In this document: positions 52,884-61,700 of the stretch, in pieces
How the letters are laid out: every line of letters begins with the position of its first letter
How positions within the stretch are numbered: position 1 is the first letter of the stretch
DNA from: an uncultured Prevotellaceae bacterium
GTDB lineage: Bacteria > Bacteroidota > Bacteroidia > Bacteroidales > Bacteroidaceae
Length of the DNA: 64,000 nucleotides
Assembly: GCA_900316505.1 (NCBI GenBank)
Contig: ONDH01000001.1
Span: 1-64,000 of the forward strand
Reading direction: 5' to 3'
Translations under genes and position numbers: made by a program
Notes under the pieces: generated by a model
Seen by the model: only the letters and a program-made list of their open reading frames with translations
Database searches by the model: none
Told to the model about the DNA's origin: nothing

Positions 52884-54185
52884 ATGAAAATACTCTTACT
52901 TGGAAGCGGCGGCAGAGAGCACGCATTGGCTTGGAAAATTGCCCAAAGCCAGAAAATCGAGAAACTTTTTATCGCACCCGGCAATGCAGGCACAGCCTCT
53001 GTGGGTGAGAACGTGCCCTTGAAGGCAGACGACTTCGAAGGCATCAAGACGTTCGTGCTGGCAAATGCAGTCGATATGGTTGTGGTGGGTCCTGAAGACC
53101 CTCTCGTGAAAGGTGTCTATGACTTCTTCAAGCAAGATGCCCAATTGAAGGACATTCCTGTCATTGGTCCTTCCAAGGCAGGAGCTGTGCTCGAAGGCAG
53201 CAAAGACTTTGCCAAGGGCTTCATGCAGCGTCATGGCATCCCCACAGCTGCTTACCGCTCCTTCAACGGCACCAACATCGAAGAGGGCATCGCCTTCCTC
53301 GAAACCCTCCAGCCTCCCTATGTGCTCAAGGCTGACGGTCTCTGTGCGGGTAAGGGAGTGCTCATCGTGCCCACCCTCGAAGAAGCCAAGAAAGAGTTCC
53401 GTGGTATGCTCGATGGCATGTTCGGAGAAGCCAGTGCCACTGTCGTCATCGAAGAGTTCCTCTCAGGCATCGAATGCTCCGTCTTCGTGCTCACCGATGG
53501 CAAGCACTACAAGATACTTCCCGAAGCTAAAGACTATAAGCGCATTGGTGAAGGTGATACAGGTCTCAACACTGGCGGTATGGGTAGCGTTTCTCCTGTT
53601 CCTTTTGCCGACAAGGAGTGGATGAAGAAAGTGGAAGAGCGCATCGTCAAGCCCACTGTCGAAGGCTTGGCAGCTGAAGGCATCGACTACAAAGGTTTCA
53701 TCTTCCTCGGACTCATCAAGGTGGATCGCGATTATGCCTATGCCAAGGCAGGCGATCCCGTGGTCATCGAATATAACGTCCGCATGGGCGATCCCGAAAC
53801 AGAAACTGTCATGCTCCGCATCAAGAGCGACCTCGTTGACCTCCTCGAAGGTGTGGCAGCAGGCGACCTCGACACCCGCGCTCTTGAGTTCGACCCTCGC
53901 AGTGCCGTCTGCGTCATGATGGTCAGCGGAGGCTATCCTCAAGCCTATCAGAAAGGCTTCCCCATCACAGGCATCGATGAAGTGCAAGGCTCTGTCGTTT
54001 TCCATGCAGGCACAGCCCTCAAGGACGGACAAGTTGTCACCGCAGGTGGCCGCGTCATCGCCGTCTCCTCCTATGGCGAAACCCAACAGGAAGCCCTCGT
54101 CAAGTCCTTCACCGAAGCTGGAAAAATTCAGTTCGAAGGCAAATACTTCCGTCGCGACATCGGACAGGACCTGCTGAAGGCATAA
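52884..54185 (+). CDS. purD: Phosphoribosylamine-glycine ligase
   Basis: PurD joins glycine to phosphoribosylamine in purine synthesis. The 433-aa ATP-grasp protein starts [20 protein letters not shown] and contains '[13 protein letters not shown]', '[14 protein letters not shown]' and '[20 protein letters not shown]'. Length and motifs are standard. Codon use here is C-rich at third positions compared with the pilus cluster. A textbook terminator follows. No other pur gene is close. Confidence 0.97.
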   Translation: MKILLLGSGGREHALAWKIAQSQKIEKLFIAPGNAGTASVGENVPLKADDFEGIKTFVLANAVDMVVVGPEDPLVKGVYDFFKQDAQLKDIPVIGPSKAGAVLEGSKDFAKGFMQRHGIPTAAYRSFNGTNIEEGIAFLETLQPPYVLKADGLCAGKGVLIVPTLEEAKKEFRGMLDGMFGEASATVVIEEFLSGIECSVFVLTDGKHYKILPEAKDYKRIGEGDTGLNTGGMGSVSPVPFADKEWMKKVEERIVKPTVEGLAAEGIDYKGFIFLGLIKVDRDYAYAKAGDPVVIEYNVRMGDPETETVMLRIKSDLVDLLEGVAAGDLDTRALEFDPRSAVCVMMVSGGYPQAYQKGFPITGIDEVQGSVVFHAGTALKDGQVVTAGGRVIAVSSYGETQQEALVKSFTEAGKIQFEGKYFRRDIGQDLLKA

Positions 54186-54198
54186 ACCGATAATAATT

Positions 54199-54244
54199 GA
54201 AAAGTCTAAACAAATCGCAATTGTTTAGACTTTTCTAATTTTTG
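54199..54244 (+). terminator. purD rho-independent terminator
   Basis: GAAAAGTCTAAACAA (54199-54213) and TTGTTTAGACTTTTC (54221-54235) form a perfect 15-bp stem with a 7-base loop, followed by TAATTTTT. AGACTTTTCTA recurs once more at about 54258-54267. Confidence 0.9.
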
Positions 54245-54275
54245 GGGGTAAACCTTAGACTTTTCTACGTTTTGC

Positions 54276-54367
54276 AACTCGTTTGTGAGGGACACTTACG
54301 TTCGTTTACGGGCAAGACTTACATTCGTTTGTGGGGAACACTTGCATGCGCGAGTGAAAGTCTCTTC
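54276..54367 (+). repeat. 23-bp periodic array, four units
   Basis: Units start at 54276, 54299, 54322 and 54345. Units 1-3 share (C)nTTCGTTTgtGGG...ACACTTA-like sequence, such as CATTCGTTTGTGGGGAACAC; unit 4 is diverged. The period equals that of the arrays at 14068-14447. Confidence 0.85.
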
Positions 54368-54371
54368 AAGT

Positions 54372-54399
54372 TGACAGTTGACAATTGACAGTTGACAGT
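54372..54399 (-). repeat. Heptad array TGACAGT type, four units
   Basis: TGACAGT, TGACAAT, TGACAGT and TGACAGT in register, the same family and orientation as at 6248-6275. Confidence 0.9.
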
Positions 54400-54436
54400 T
54401 AGGCTAACGCGATGCATACACTCCGCATGGCACTCT

Positions 54437-54452
54437 CTCCCCCTTGGGGGAG
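54437..54452. repeat. C/G palindrome CTCCCCCTTGGGGGAG
   Basis: A perfect 7-bp stem with a TT loop, followed by TCGGAGGGGGCTTT, which offers a competing G-rich partner. It lies between the convergent purD and dacB genes. The rest of the gap to 54555 has only AT-rich short duplications (TTAAATTGTTAAATTGTTAAA). Confidence 0.7.
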
Positions 54453-54555
54453 TCGGAGGGGGCTTTAATCTTTCCTAACTTACACCGTTAAATTGTTAAA
54501 TTGTTAAATTTTTGTTTTTCGTCCCAAACGGATTTGAATGAAATCTAATGAAAAA

Positions 54556-54584
54556 TGAAAAACACATTGGCGCCAACGGCGCAA
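54556..54584 (-). terminator. Probable dacB terminator
   Basis: GCGCC (54570-54574) and GGCGC (54578-54582) form a short GC stem with a 3-base loop. On the minus strand the stem is followed by TGTGTTTTTC. It lies 34 bases past the dacB stop. Confidence 0.5.
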
Positions 54585-54617
54585 CCTCTTACACCGAATT
54601 CACGTTAAAATGAGATT

Positions 54618-55970
54618 TTATCTTGCCAAGGCTTGGCAGATGCGGTCTTGGAAGTCGCGTGCCTCTTTGGCGGTGAGGGTGCCGTTGACGAGGATGGAGA
54701 AGGCAAGTTGGTGACCATTGGAGGCAGTGACATAGCCGCAGAGGGCGATGACGCCTTCGAGGGTGCCAGTCTTGGCGTGCACATTGCGATAGGCAGGACC
54801 TGACTGCATGCGCTCATCGAGGGTGCCGTCAACTCCTGCGATGGGGAGTGAGGCATAGAAGACGGGCAGGATGGAGGCGTTGCGGTAGGCATAGCGGAGC
54901 ATGGCTACCTGTGCTTCGGGGGTGCAGTAGTTGTAGAGTGACACACCACTGCCGTCTGCCACCTCAATGTTGTTGTTGACTGCGACTCCTGCACGGCGAA
55001 GGAGGCTTTCCACTTGCTTGGCTCCGTCTTTCCACGAGGCTCGTTTTCCTGCTACAGCATTGGCAATCTTGAAGAAGACTGCCTCAGCATGCAGGTTGTC
55101 GGAATTCTTGAGCATACGCTGCATCACCTCTTCGACGGTGCGGGCTTTGGTGTGGAAATTCTGTCCACCTCCTGGATAGTCTTTGGTACCGTAGGGCACG
55201 ACTGCCGCGCTGACACCTGTGATGCCGAGGTTTTTCAGTTCCTGACCGAGCGCATAGGCAAAGTGGGCGGCGGGATGAAAGCCGGCACTCTTGGAGTAGG
55301 TGCCGAAGTTGGGATATTCCCTGCCACGTTCCACCATAAGGGCACAGAGGTATGGCTCGTATTTGGAGGGCACATCGTCCCAGCACCAGCCGTTCCCGTA
55401 GAGGTCGGCATGCTTCATGCTGGCATCGCCGTAAATCTTGCCGCTAACACGTTTGACACCAAGGTCGCGGATGGCACGTGCCAGTTCCTTGAGGTCGGCA
55501 TGGGAGTACATGGGATCAAAATCGCCCACCACATAGATGTCGCCTTGCAAAGTGCCGTCGGTGGCGATGGTGCCTGTGTAGTAGGAACGGGTTTTGAATT
55601 CATGTTTGGAGCCTAACGTGCTGAGGGCTGTGATGGCAGTGAGCACTTTCTGCGTGGAGGCTGGACGCATCACCTTATGGGTGTTGTAACCCCATACGGG
55701 AATGTCGTCGGTGAGGTCGAACACGCTGATGCCCACATGGTAGGGGGCACGGTTTGCCTCTGCAGCAAAGGAGTCGAGCCGTGTGCGGATTTGTTCTCCC
55801 CATGGCACTGTTGCCACATCTTCTCCCATTGTGCCTTGAGCGACAGAGTCGGGAGTGGCGGGAGGTGCAAAGTTGCTGATAGGCATCACGGGCACAGGAA
55901 GTGGGTCTTGTGCCAACAAGGAAACTACAAGTGAAAAACTAACAGTTAAAAGTGACAGTGTCCTTTTCAT
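54618..55970 (-). CDS. dacB: D-alanyl-D-alanine carboxypeptidase/endopeptidase (PBP4, S13)
   Basis: Low-molecular-weight PBP4 enzymes trim D-Ala from, and cut cross-links in, peptidoglycan in the periplasm. The 450-aa protein has a signal peptide (KRTLSLLTVSFSLVVSLLAQ) and the three S13 motifs: S105-T-Q-K108 in RPASTQKVLTA, S-D-N in LKNSDNLHAEA, and KTG in HAKTGTLEG near residue 400. A roughly 40-residue proline-rich spacer follows the signal. It is the last gene of a minus-strand operon, 33 bases after the M16 peptidase. Confidence 0.93.
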   Translation of the reverse strand: MKRTLSLLTVSFSLVVSLLAQDPLPVPVMPISNFAPPATPDSVAQGTMGEDVATVPWGEQIRTRLDSFAAEANRAPYHVGISVFDLTDDIPVWGYNTHKVMRPASTQKVLTAITALSTLGSKHEFKTRSYYTGTIATDGTLQGDIYVVGDFDPMYSHADLKELARAIRDLGVKRVSGKIYGDASMKHADLYGNGWCWDDVPSKYEPYLCALMVERGREYPNFGTYSKSAGFHPAAHFAYALGQELKNLGITGVSAAVVPYGTKDYPGGGQNFHTKARTVEEVMQRMLKNSDNLHAEAVFFKIANAVAGKRASWKDGAKQVESLLRRAGVAVNNNIEVADGSGVSLYNYCTPEAQVAMLRYAYRNASILPVFYASLPIAGVDGTLDERMQSGPAYRNVHAKTGTLEGVIALCGYVTASNGHQLAFSILVNGTLTAKEARDFQDRICQALAR

Positions 55971-56003
55971 ATCATCTACATGCTAATCCGTGGTTGGAAT
56001 GGT

Positions 56004-58838
56004 TTATTCACTCTTTTCGTTTTCCTTTGCCTTTTCTACATCTTCCATCGGGCTGGTCATGCCCACTTCGATGCGGTTGCCGCTCTTGAAGATTTGGCGT
56101 GCCATCTCCTGAATGTCGGCAGCGGTGATGCCATTGACGGTATCGACATAGATGGCATCATTGTCCTCGCCATAGAGCACATAGTTCATCATCTCGCCCA
56201 TCCAATAGCCGTTCTGCTTCAGGGACTCTTCGTGAGAACGGAGCATGTACTCCTTCACTTTCTGGAGGTCTTCTGCCTTTGGACCATTGTTCACCATATT
56301 TTCCACGCCTTGATAGACGATGGCAGTCATCTTCTCACGCTTCTCTGGAGCGGTGGGCAACTGAATCTGTATGGTTGCCTCTTCTTGTGGGTAGCGGCTC
56401 AGACCTGCACTGACAGGAACACCATAGGCTCCACCTTCATCCTCACGAACAGACTCTGTGTATGTGATGTCCATGATTTGGTCGAGCATGCTGGCGATGA
56501 CGCGGTTCTTGAGCGTGTATTTCATCGGTGCATGATAGAGGAAGAGCACAATGGCATTGGGTGTCTCCTGATGCTTCTCGAACACGTTGGTGCGGATGCC
56601 GTCAGCCATCTTGAAGTCGATGGTCTTGTAGGTCTCTGAGCCTTTCAGAGTGGGCAATGCACCGAGATATTTGGCAAGGAGTGGAGCAATGGTGTCGGCA
56701 TCGCAGTCACCTACGATGAAGAACTCGAAGTCGTCGGCATCAGCAAAGCGCTCACGATAGAGTTCAATGATGCGGTCGTAGTTGATTTTGTCAAGGTCTT
56801 CAGGTTTGGTGCGGATGGCACGCTTGTGGTTGTCATAGACCACCTTGGCAATGGTGTCTTGTAGGGCGGTGGTAGGTTGCAATTCGGCATTCTTCATATT
56901 TGCCTTGCTGCGCTGGATGGCAGAGTTGTATGCTTCGATGTCCTTGCGTGGTGCGGTGAAGTGGAGATAGGCAAGTTGGAGCATGGTCTCGAAGTCCTTC
57001 TTCACGCAACCGCCTGAGACGCTTTCACTTTGGATGCCTACATTTGTGCCTATGTTGGCTTGTTTGCCTGCCAACTTCTTGCCGAGTTCGGTGGCGCTGA
57101 AGTTGCCCCATCCACCTACGCTAACCCATCCGATGTTGTCGGTTTGGTCATACTCGTCCATGCTGTACAGCGACGTGCCGCCCCAACTGTGTCCAGCCAT
57201 GCTGATCTGGTTAGGCGAGAAATCGGTCTTCTTCACGTGCACCTTGATGCCGTTGCTGAGCGTGATGAGCTTGGCGTCATACTTGTCATCTTCAATCTTC
57301 TTCACCTTGCCGGGCTTTGGCATCTTGGCAATGAGTGGCTCATCCTTCACCTCTTCCTTCAGCGGCTCGATGTCTTCCGCTTCCACCTCCGCCATCCACT
57401 TGAAGAGGTCTTCCTGGGTGGGCAGGATATTGTCTTCCTTGTCGGCAGCGAACATTGCCACGACAAAGTTGTCATCAGGTTTCTGCTGCACAAAACGGTT
57501 GACCATATCCACGGTAGTGGCAGGAATAAGTTGATTCATGGTGTTGTATTCCCATTCGATGCCTGCCATGGGTTCGTTGTCGAGGAAGTGGCGTACACAC
57601 TCGTTCACATAATTGTCACTCTCCACCTTGTCGCGGTGCAGGTAGGAACTCTCAAGCGATGAAAGCACTCTTGCCTTGTAACGCTCATATTCAGCAGCGG
57701 TGTAGCCATATCGCTTCACACGCAGAATCTCACGGTAGAGCGCCTTGACGCCTTCCTCATACTTGTTGTCCTCGCAAGTGACGCTGGCACTGTAGGCTTC
57801 CTTCGTTTTTGACACAAAGAAGTCGCCATAACCGAAGCTTGCACCAAGGAAGGGAGCGTTCTCTTTCTGGAGGATATCGCGGATGCGTTCGCTGAACATG
57901 CCTGCCATCGCGTTGGCTGTGATGCTGAAAATGAAATAGGCGGGGCTGTTCTTCATCTCTCGTGGGAAAGCCTCTGTCTTCCACATCAAACTGATGGAGT
58001 TGCTGCGCTGCTCTTTGTCCTTGTTGATGGACACGATTGGTGTTGCATTGTCAGGCACTGGATAGTACTCGAATTTGGCAGCATCGGGAGCAGGTGGCTG
58101 AATGTCAGCAAACACGGTTTTGATTTTCTGCTCCATCTCATCCACATTGATGTCACCTACAATGACGATAGCTTGCAAATCGGGACGGTACCATTTGCGG
58201 TAATAGCTGCGCAGGTCATCGTGAGGAAAGTTCATCACGATGTCCATCGTACCGATAGGCAGACGGTTGCCATACTTGCTGTCGGGATACATGACAGGGA
58301 GTGCCTTCTCATACATGCGCATCATGGCAGAGCTTCTGGAACGCCACTCCTCGTTGATGACACCACGCTCCTTGTCAATCTCCTTGCCTTCGAGCAAGAG
58401 GTCATGACTCCAGTCGTGGAGGATGAGCAGACAGGAATCCAAAGCACCAGCTGTCTCCACATTCACATTGTCGATGTTATAGACGGTCTCGTCGAAAGAG
58501 GTGTAGGCATTCAGGTTTTCACCGAATTTCACACCGATGCTTTCCAAATACTTCTTCAAGCGGTCACCGGGGAAGTGGGTGGTGCCGTTGAAACACATGT
58601 GTTCGAGGAAGTGTGCCAAACCACGCTGGTTCTCATCTTCCTGAATGGAACCCACCTTCTGTGCAATGTAGAAGAAAGCACGCTTCTCTGGCCATTCGTT
58701 GTGACGCAGATAATATGTCAATCCGTTGGGCAATGTTCCCTTGCGCACTGCAGGGTCCATCGGGATGGTCGCATCTTGTGCCGATGCGGAGATGAATAAA
58801 GTAAGACTAAATACTAAGAGTGAAAGTATCTTCTTCAT
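56004..58838 (-). CDS. M16 family zinc metallopeptidase (two-lobed, secreted)
   Basis: The 944-aa protein has a signal peptide (KKILSLLVFSLTLFISASAQ) and the inverted zinc motif H76-F-L-E79-H80 in GLAHFLEHMCFNGTT, with the distal 'EEWRSRS' glutamate region. A second, inactive-type M16 lobe follows ('VHVKKTDFSPNQISMAGHSW' at its start). It resembles insulinase or pitrilysin-type periplasmic oligopeptidases such as PqqL. The frame extends upstream to 58961 but ATG 58838 gives a proper signal peptide. It lies 52 bases after nadB in the same operon. Confidence 0.92.
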   Translation of the reverse strand: MKKILSLLVFSLTLFISASAQDATIPMDPAVRKGTLPNGLTYYLRHNEWPEKRAFFYIAQKVGSIQEDENQRGLAHFLEHMCFNGTTHFPGDRLKKYLESIGVKFGENLNAYTSFDETVYNIDNVNVETAGALDSCLLILHDWSHDLLLEGKEIDKERGVINEEWRSRSSAMMRMYEKALPVMYPDSKYGNRLPIGTMDIVMNFPHDDLRSYYRKWYRPDLQAIVIVGDINVDEMEQKIKTVFADIQPPAPDAAKFEYYPVPDNATPIVSINKDKEQRSNSISLMWKTEAFPREMKNSPAYFIFSITANAMAGMFSERIRDILQKENAPFLGASFGYGDFFVSKTKEAYSASVTCEDNKYEEGVKALYREILRVKRYGYTAAEYERYKARVLSSLESSYLHRDKVESDNYVNECVRHFLDNEPMAGIEWEYNTMNQLIPATTVDMVNRFVQQKPDDNFVVAMFAADKEDNILPTQEDLFKWMAEVEAEDIEPLKEEVKDEPLIAKMPKPGKVKKIEDDKYDAKLITLSNGIKVHVKKTDFSPNQISMAGHSWGGTSLYSMDEYDQTDNIGWVSVGGWGNFSATELGKKLAGKQANIGTNVGIQSESVSGGCVKKDFETMLQLAYLHFTAPRKDIEAYNSAIQRSKANMKNAELQPTTALQDTIAKVVYDNHKRAIRTKPEDLDKINYDRIIELYRERFADADDFEFFIVGDCDADTIAPLLAKYLGALPTLKGSETYKTIDFKMADGIRTNVFEKHQETPNAIVLFLYHAPMKYTLKNRVIASMLDQIMDITYTESVREDEGGAYGVPVSAGLSRYPQEEATIQIQLPTAPEKREKMTAIVYQGVENMVNNGPKAEDLQKVKEYMLRSHEESLKQNGYWMGEMMNYVLYGEDNDAIYVDTVNGITAADIQEMARQIFKSGNRIEVGMTSPMEDVEKAKENEKSE

Positions 58839-58890
58839 TATAAATTTGTTAAATTCGTGTAATTCGTATTTTAAAAAGTGATGATTGATG

Positions 58891-60480
58891 TCATTTCTTG
58901 TCCAGTGCATGCTTCGCATAATCCACAGTGTAGTGCAATCCGCGAGACTCTTTGCGTTCAAGGGCTTGGCGGGTGATGAGATAACCCACGTTGATCATGT
59001 TGCGGAGTTCGCAGATGTCGCGGGTGGGCTTGACACGCTTGAAGAGGTGTTCTGTCTCTTCGTAGAGCAGGTCGAGACGTTCCCATGCACGGTGCAGACG
59101 AAGGTCGGAGCGTACAATGCCCACATAGGTGGACATAATCTGTCCCACTTCCTTCACGTCCTGTGCAATGAGCACCTTTTCTTCGTTTGTCATCGTGCCC
59201 TCATCGTTCCATGCGGGAATCTTTTCGTTGAACTCATATTGGTCAACGACCTCCAGAGAGTGCTTGGCTGCTGCATCAGCATACACCACAGCTTCTATCA
59301 GTGAGTTGGATGCCAAACGGTTGCCGCCATGCAAGCCTGTGCATGAACATTCACCCACAGCATAGAGTCGCTTGATGCTTGAACGTCCATCCAAATCCAC
59401 CTGAATGCCACCGCACATGTAGTGAGCCGATGGAGCCACAGGAATGTATTCCTTTGTGATGTCGATGCCAATGCTGAGACACTTTGCATAGATGTTGGGG
59501 AAATGATGCTTGGTCTCTTCAGGGTCTTTATGAGTCACGTCAAGACACACATGGTCAAGAGCGTGAATCTTCATCTCGTTATCGATGGCACGAGCCACAA
59601 TGTCACGGGGTGCCAAAGAAAGCCGCTCGTCATATTTCTGCATGAACTCCGTTCCGTCAGGCAATCGCAGGATGCCGCCATAACCACGCATTGCCTCCGT
59701 GATGAGATAGGCAGGATGTGTTTCGGACGGGTTGTAGAGCACCGTTGGGTGGAACTGCACAAACTCCATGTCCTTCACCTTACCTTTGGCACGATAAACC
59801 ATAGCGATGCCGTCACCTGTTGCAATGTTGGGGTTCGAGGTGGTCTTATAGATGGCTCCCGTTCCACCCGTTGCCATCAGCGTCACCTTTGACAAATAGG
59901 TGTCAATCTTACCCGTCGTAGGATTCAGCACATACGCGCCAAAACACTCGATGTCAGGAGTGCGACGAGTCACACGGATGCCCAGATGGTGCTGGGTGAT
60001 GATTTCCACTGCAAAATGATTCTCAAACACTTCAATGTCGGGATGGTTGCGCACCGCAGCAATCAAGCCACGCTGAATCTCGGCACCTGTGTCATCGGCA
60101 TGGTGCAGGATGCGGAACTCGGAGTGACCGCCTTCACGGTGAAGGTCAAACGAGCCATCCTCCTTCTTGTCGAAGTTCACGCCCCATCTTACGAGGTCTT
60201 TGATGCCTTGCGGACCACCCATGACCACCTGTCTCACTGCTTCGGGGTCACTAATCCAGTCACCCGCAATCATGGTGTCTTCAATGTGCTTTTCGAAGTT
60301 ATCGACCAGCAGGTTCGTCACTGATGCAATGCCGCCTTGCGCCTTTGCCGTATTTGCCTCTTCGAGAGTGGTCTTGCAAATGATGGCAATCTTACCCTTT
60401 TTTGCCTCAGCCACTTTGAGCGCATAACTCATACCAGCCACACCGGAGCCGATGATGAGAAAATCGTATTTCTTAGTCAT
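58891..60480 (-). CDS. nadB: L-aspartate oxidase
   Basis: NadB oxidises L-aspartate to iminoaspartate with FAD, the first step of de novo NAD synthesis. The 529-aa protein has the dinucleotide-binding 'DFLIIGSGVAGMSYALKVAE' start, 'HREGGHSEFRILH', 'PTAPSAHYMCGGIQVDLDGR'-like segment (VAPSAHYMCGGIQVDLDGR) and 'GLHGGNRLASNSLIEAVVYA'. An upstream extension to 60510 is excluded because the -7 box at 60508-60515 places transcription start near 60501. nadA and nadC are not in the window. Confidence 0.95.
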   Translation of the reverse strand: MTKKYDFLIIGSGVAGMSYALKVAEAKKGKIAIICKTTLEEANTAKAQGGIASVTNLLVDNFEKHIEDTMIAGDWISDPEAVRQVVMGGPQGIKDLVRWGVNFDKKEDGSFDLHREGGHSEFRILHHADDTGAEIQRGLIAAVRNHPDIEVFENHFAVEIITQHHLGIRVTRRTPDIECFGAYVLNPTTGKIDTYLSKVTLMATGGTGAIYKTTSNPNIATGDGIAMVYRAKGKVKDMEFVQFHPTVLYNPSETHPAYLITEAMRGYGGILRLPDGTEFMQKYDERLSLAPRDIVARAIDNEMKIHALDHVCLDVTHKDPEETKHHFPNIYAKCLSIGIDITKEYIPVAPSAHYMCGGIQVDLDGRSSIKRLYAVGECSCTGLHGGNRLASNSLIEAVVYADAAAKHSLEVVDQYEFNEKIPAWNDEGTMTNEEKVLIAQDVKEVGQIMSTYVGIVRSDLRLHRAWERLDLLYEETEHLFKRVKPTRDICELRNMINVGYLITRQALERKESRGLHYTVDYAKHALDKK

Positions 60481-60506
60481 AGTTCGCTGTTTTTGACATT
60501 CCAATT

Positions 60507-60612
60507 GCAAAGGTAGGGAAGAATTAGGAATTAGGAATTAGGAATTAGGAATTATTTGCTATTCAAGGTGTTTTTTCGTTGAAAAAGTAACAATTCCTCA
60601 TTCCACATTCCT
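60507..60612 (+). repeat. 106-bp duplicated intergenic element, copy B (nadB/methyltransferase)
   Basis: This is the second copy of the element at 52706-52811, in the same orientation and again between divergent genes. It includes four AATTAGG heptads, the TTTTTTCGTTGAAAAAGTAA core and the start of the ATTCCTC heptads. Its left end carries the nadB -7 box (CAAAGGTA, 60508-60515). Confidence 0.95.
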
Positions 60613-60652
60613 ATTTTTCATTCTTTCATTTTTTCATCTTCTCATTTTTATC

Positions 60653-60660
60653 TACCTTTG
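60653..60660 (+). promoter_or_regulatory. -7 box of the DNA methyltransferase promoter
   Basis: TACCTTTG ends five bases before ATG 60666, so the predicted start of transcription coincides with the start codon. A CATTCTTTCATTTTTTCAT repeat, the reverse of the aroK tail repeat, lies just upstream. Confidence 0.65.
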
Positions 60661-60665
60661 TCCCC

Positions 60666-61553
60666 ATGACAGCAAAGAACAACAGGACATTGCGAATTGA
60701 AGAGGATGAGCGTGAGCAGCTCATGCGGATGGTTGACGGCAAGTCACTCATCCAAGGAGACCTTCTCGATGTGCTTCCCACTTTGCCCGATGGCTTTGCC
60801 CACCTCATCATCGTTGACCCTCCCTACAACTTGCCTCGCAATTTTGGCGGCAACAAGTTCACAGCGTGTTCTCCCCAACAATACGAAGAGTATTTGCGCA
60901 GCTGGTTTTATCTCCTTTGTGACAAACTGGCTCCCAACGGCACTCTCTACATGTGCGGTGACTGGCGCTGCTCTTCTTCCATGCAACGGGTTATCGAGGA
61001 ACGGCTCACCATTCTCAACCGCATCACGTGGCAACGCGAAAAGGGACGAGGAGCTGCCCATAACTGGAAGAATTCGATGGAGGACATCTGGTTTGCTGTC
61101 AAGAATCCCAATGACTACTATTTCAACCTTGATGCGGTGAAACAACGCCGTCGTGTGCTGGCTCCCTATCGGCAAGACGGAGAACCGAAAGATTGGGAAC
61201 AGACCACTGAAGGGCGTTTCCGCACCACCTGTCCCAGCAATTTTTGGGATGACATCTCCGTGCCCTTCTGGTCTATGCCTGAAAATACCGACCATCCCAC
61301 TCAAAAACCTGAAAAACTCCTCGCAAAACTCATCCTTGCCTCTTCCAAAGAGGGTGATATGGTCTTCGACCCCTTCTTGGGTAGTGGCACCACAGCCGTT
61401 GTAGCCGAGAAACTACATCGCCAATATTGTGGCGTAGAACTCAACCCCGACTACTGCCTCCTTGCCGCCAAGCGTCTCCTGCTTGCTGACACCGACAAGT
61501 CCATCCAAGGTTATGCTGATGGTGTATTTTGGGAAAGGCACAGTGGAAAGTGA
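60666..61553 (+). CDS. Site-specific DNA methyltransferase (N6-adenine or N4-cytosine, beta class), orphan
   Basis: The 295-aa protein has motif IV DPPYNLP (about 50-56) ahead of motif I DPFLGSGTTAVVAEKLHRQY (about 235-254), the order of beta-class DNA methyltransferases such as M.HinfI-like enzymes. 'TDHPTQKPEKLLAKLILASS' is the usual motif X region. The recognition sequence cannot be inferred. No restriction endonuclease gene is adjacent, so it is an orphan in this window. The first ATG allows almost no leader; an in-frame ATG at 60723 would remove 19 residues and still keep all motifs. Confidence 0.9.
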   Translation: MTAKNNRTLRIEEDEREQLMRMVDGKSLIQGDLLDVLPTLPDGFAHLIIVDPPYNLPRNFGGNKFTACSPQQYEEYLRSWFYLLCDKLAPNGTLYMCGDWRCSSSMQRVIEERLTILNRITWQREKGRGAAHNWKNSMEDIWFAVKNPNDYYFNLDAVKQRRRVLAPYRQDGEPKDWEQTTEGRFRTTCPSNFWDDISVPFWSMPENTDHPTQKPEKLLAKLILASSKEGDMVFDPFLGSGTTAVVAEKLHRQYCGVELNPDYCLLAAKRLLLADTDKSIQGYADGVFWERHSGK

Positions 61554-61652
61554 ATTCACGGAGGTGAGAAACGACCCTTGAAAGAAAGGGGCTTGGAAAA
61601 GAAAATTGATGTTATATATTGTTAATGTTGAGGATAATAGAAGAAATTGCAT

Positions 61653-61660
61653 TATCTTTG
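61653..61660 (+). promoter_or_regulatory. -7 box of the TPR gene promoter
   Basis: TATCTTTG followed by TACCG. A TTG lies 22 bases upstream, slightly too far. The leader to ATG 61701 would be about 34 bases. Confidence 0.6.
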
Positions 61661-61700
61661 TACCGAAAATTAGCTAATTGATAAAGTTTTTGTTAGTGAT

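Noticed and set aside
58839..58961. Extended M16 peptidase start at 58961
   Set aside because: It would bury the signal peptide behind 41 residues and overlap nadB; ATG 58838 gives a normal secreted precursor.
60666..61553. Restriction-modification system with the GxxExxY nuclease-like gene
   Set aside because: The two are 50 kb apart and the GxxExxY gene is broken and bounded by its own repeats.
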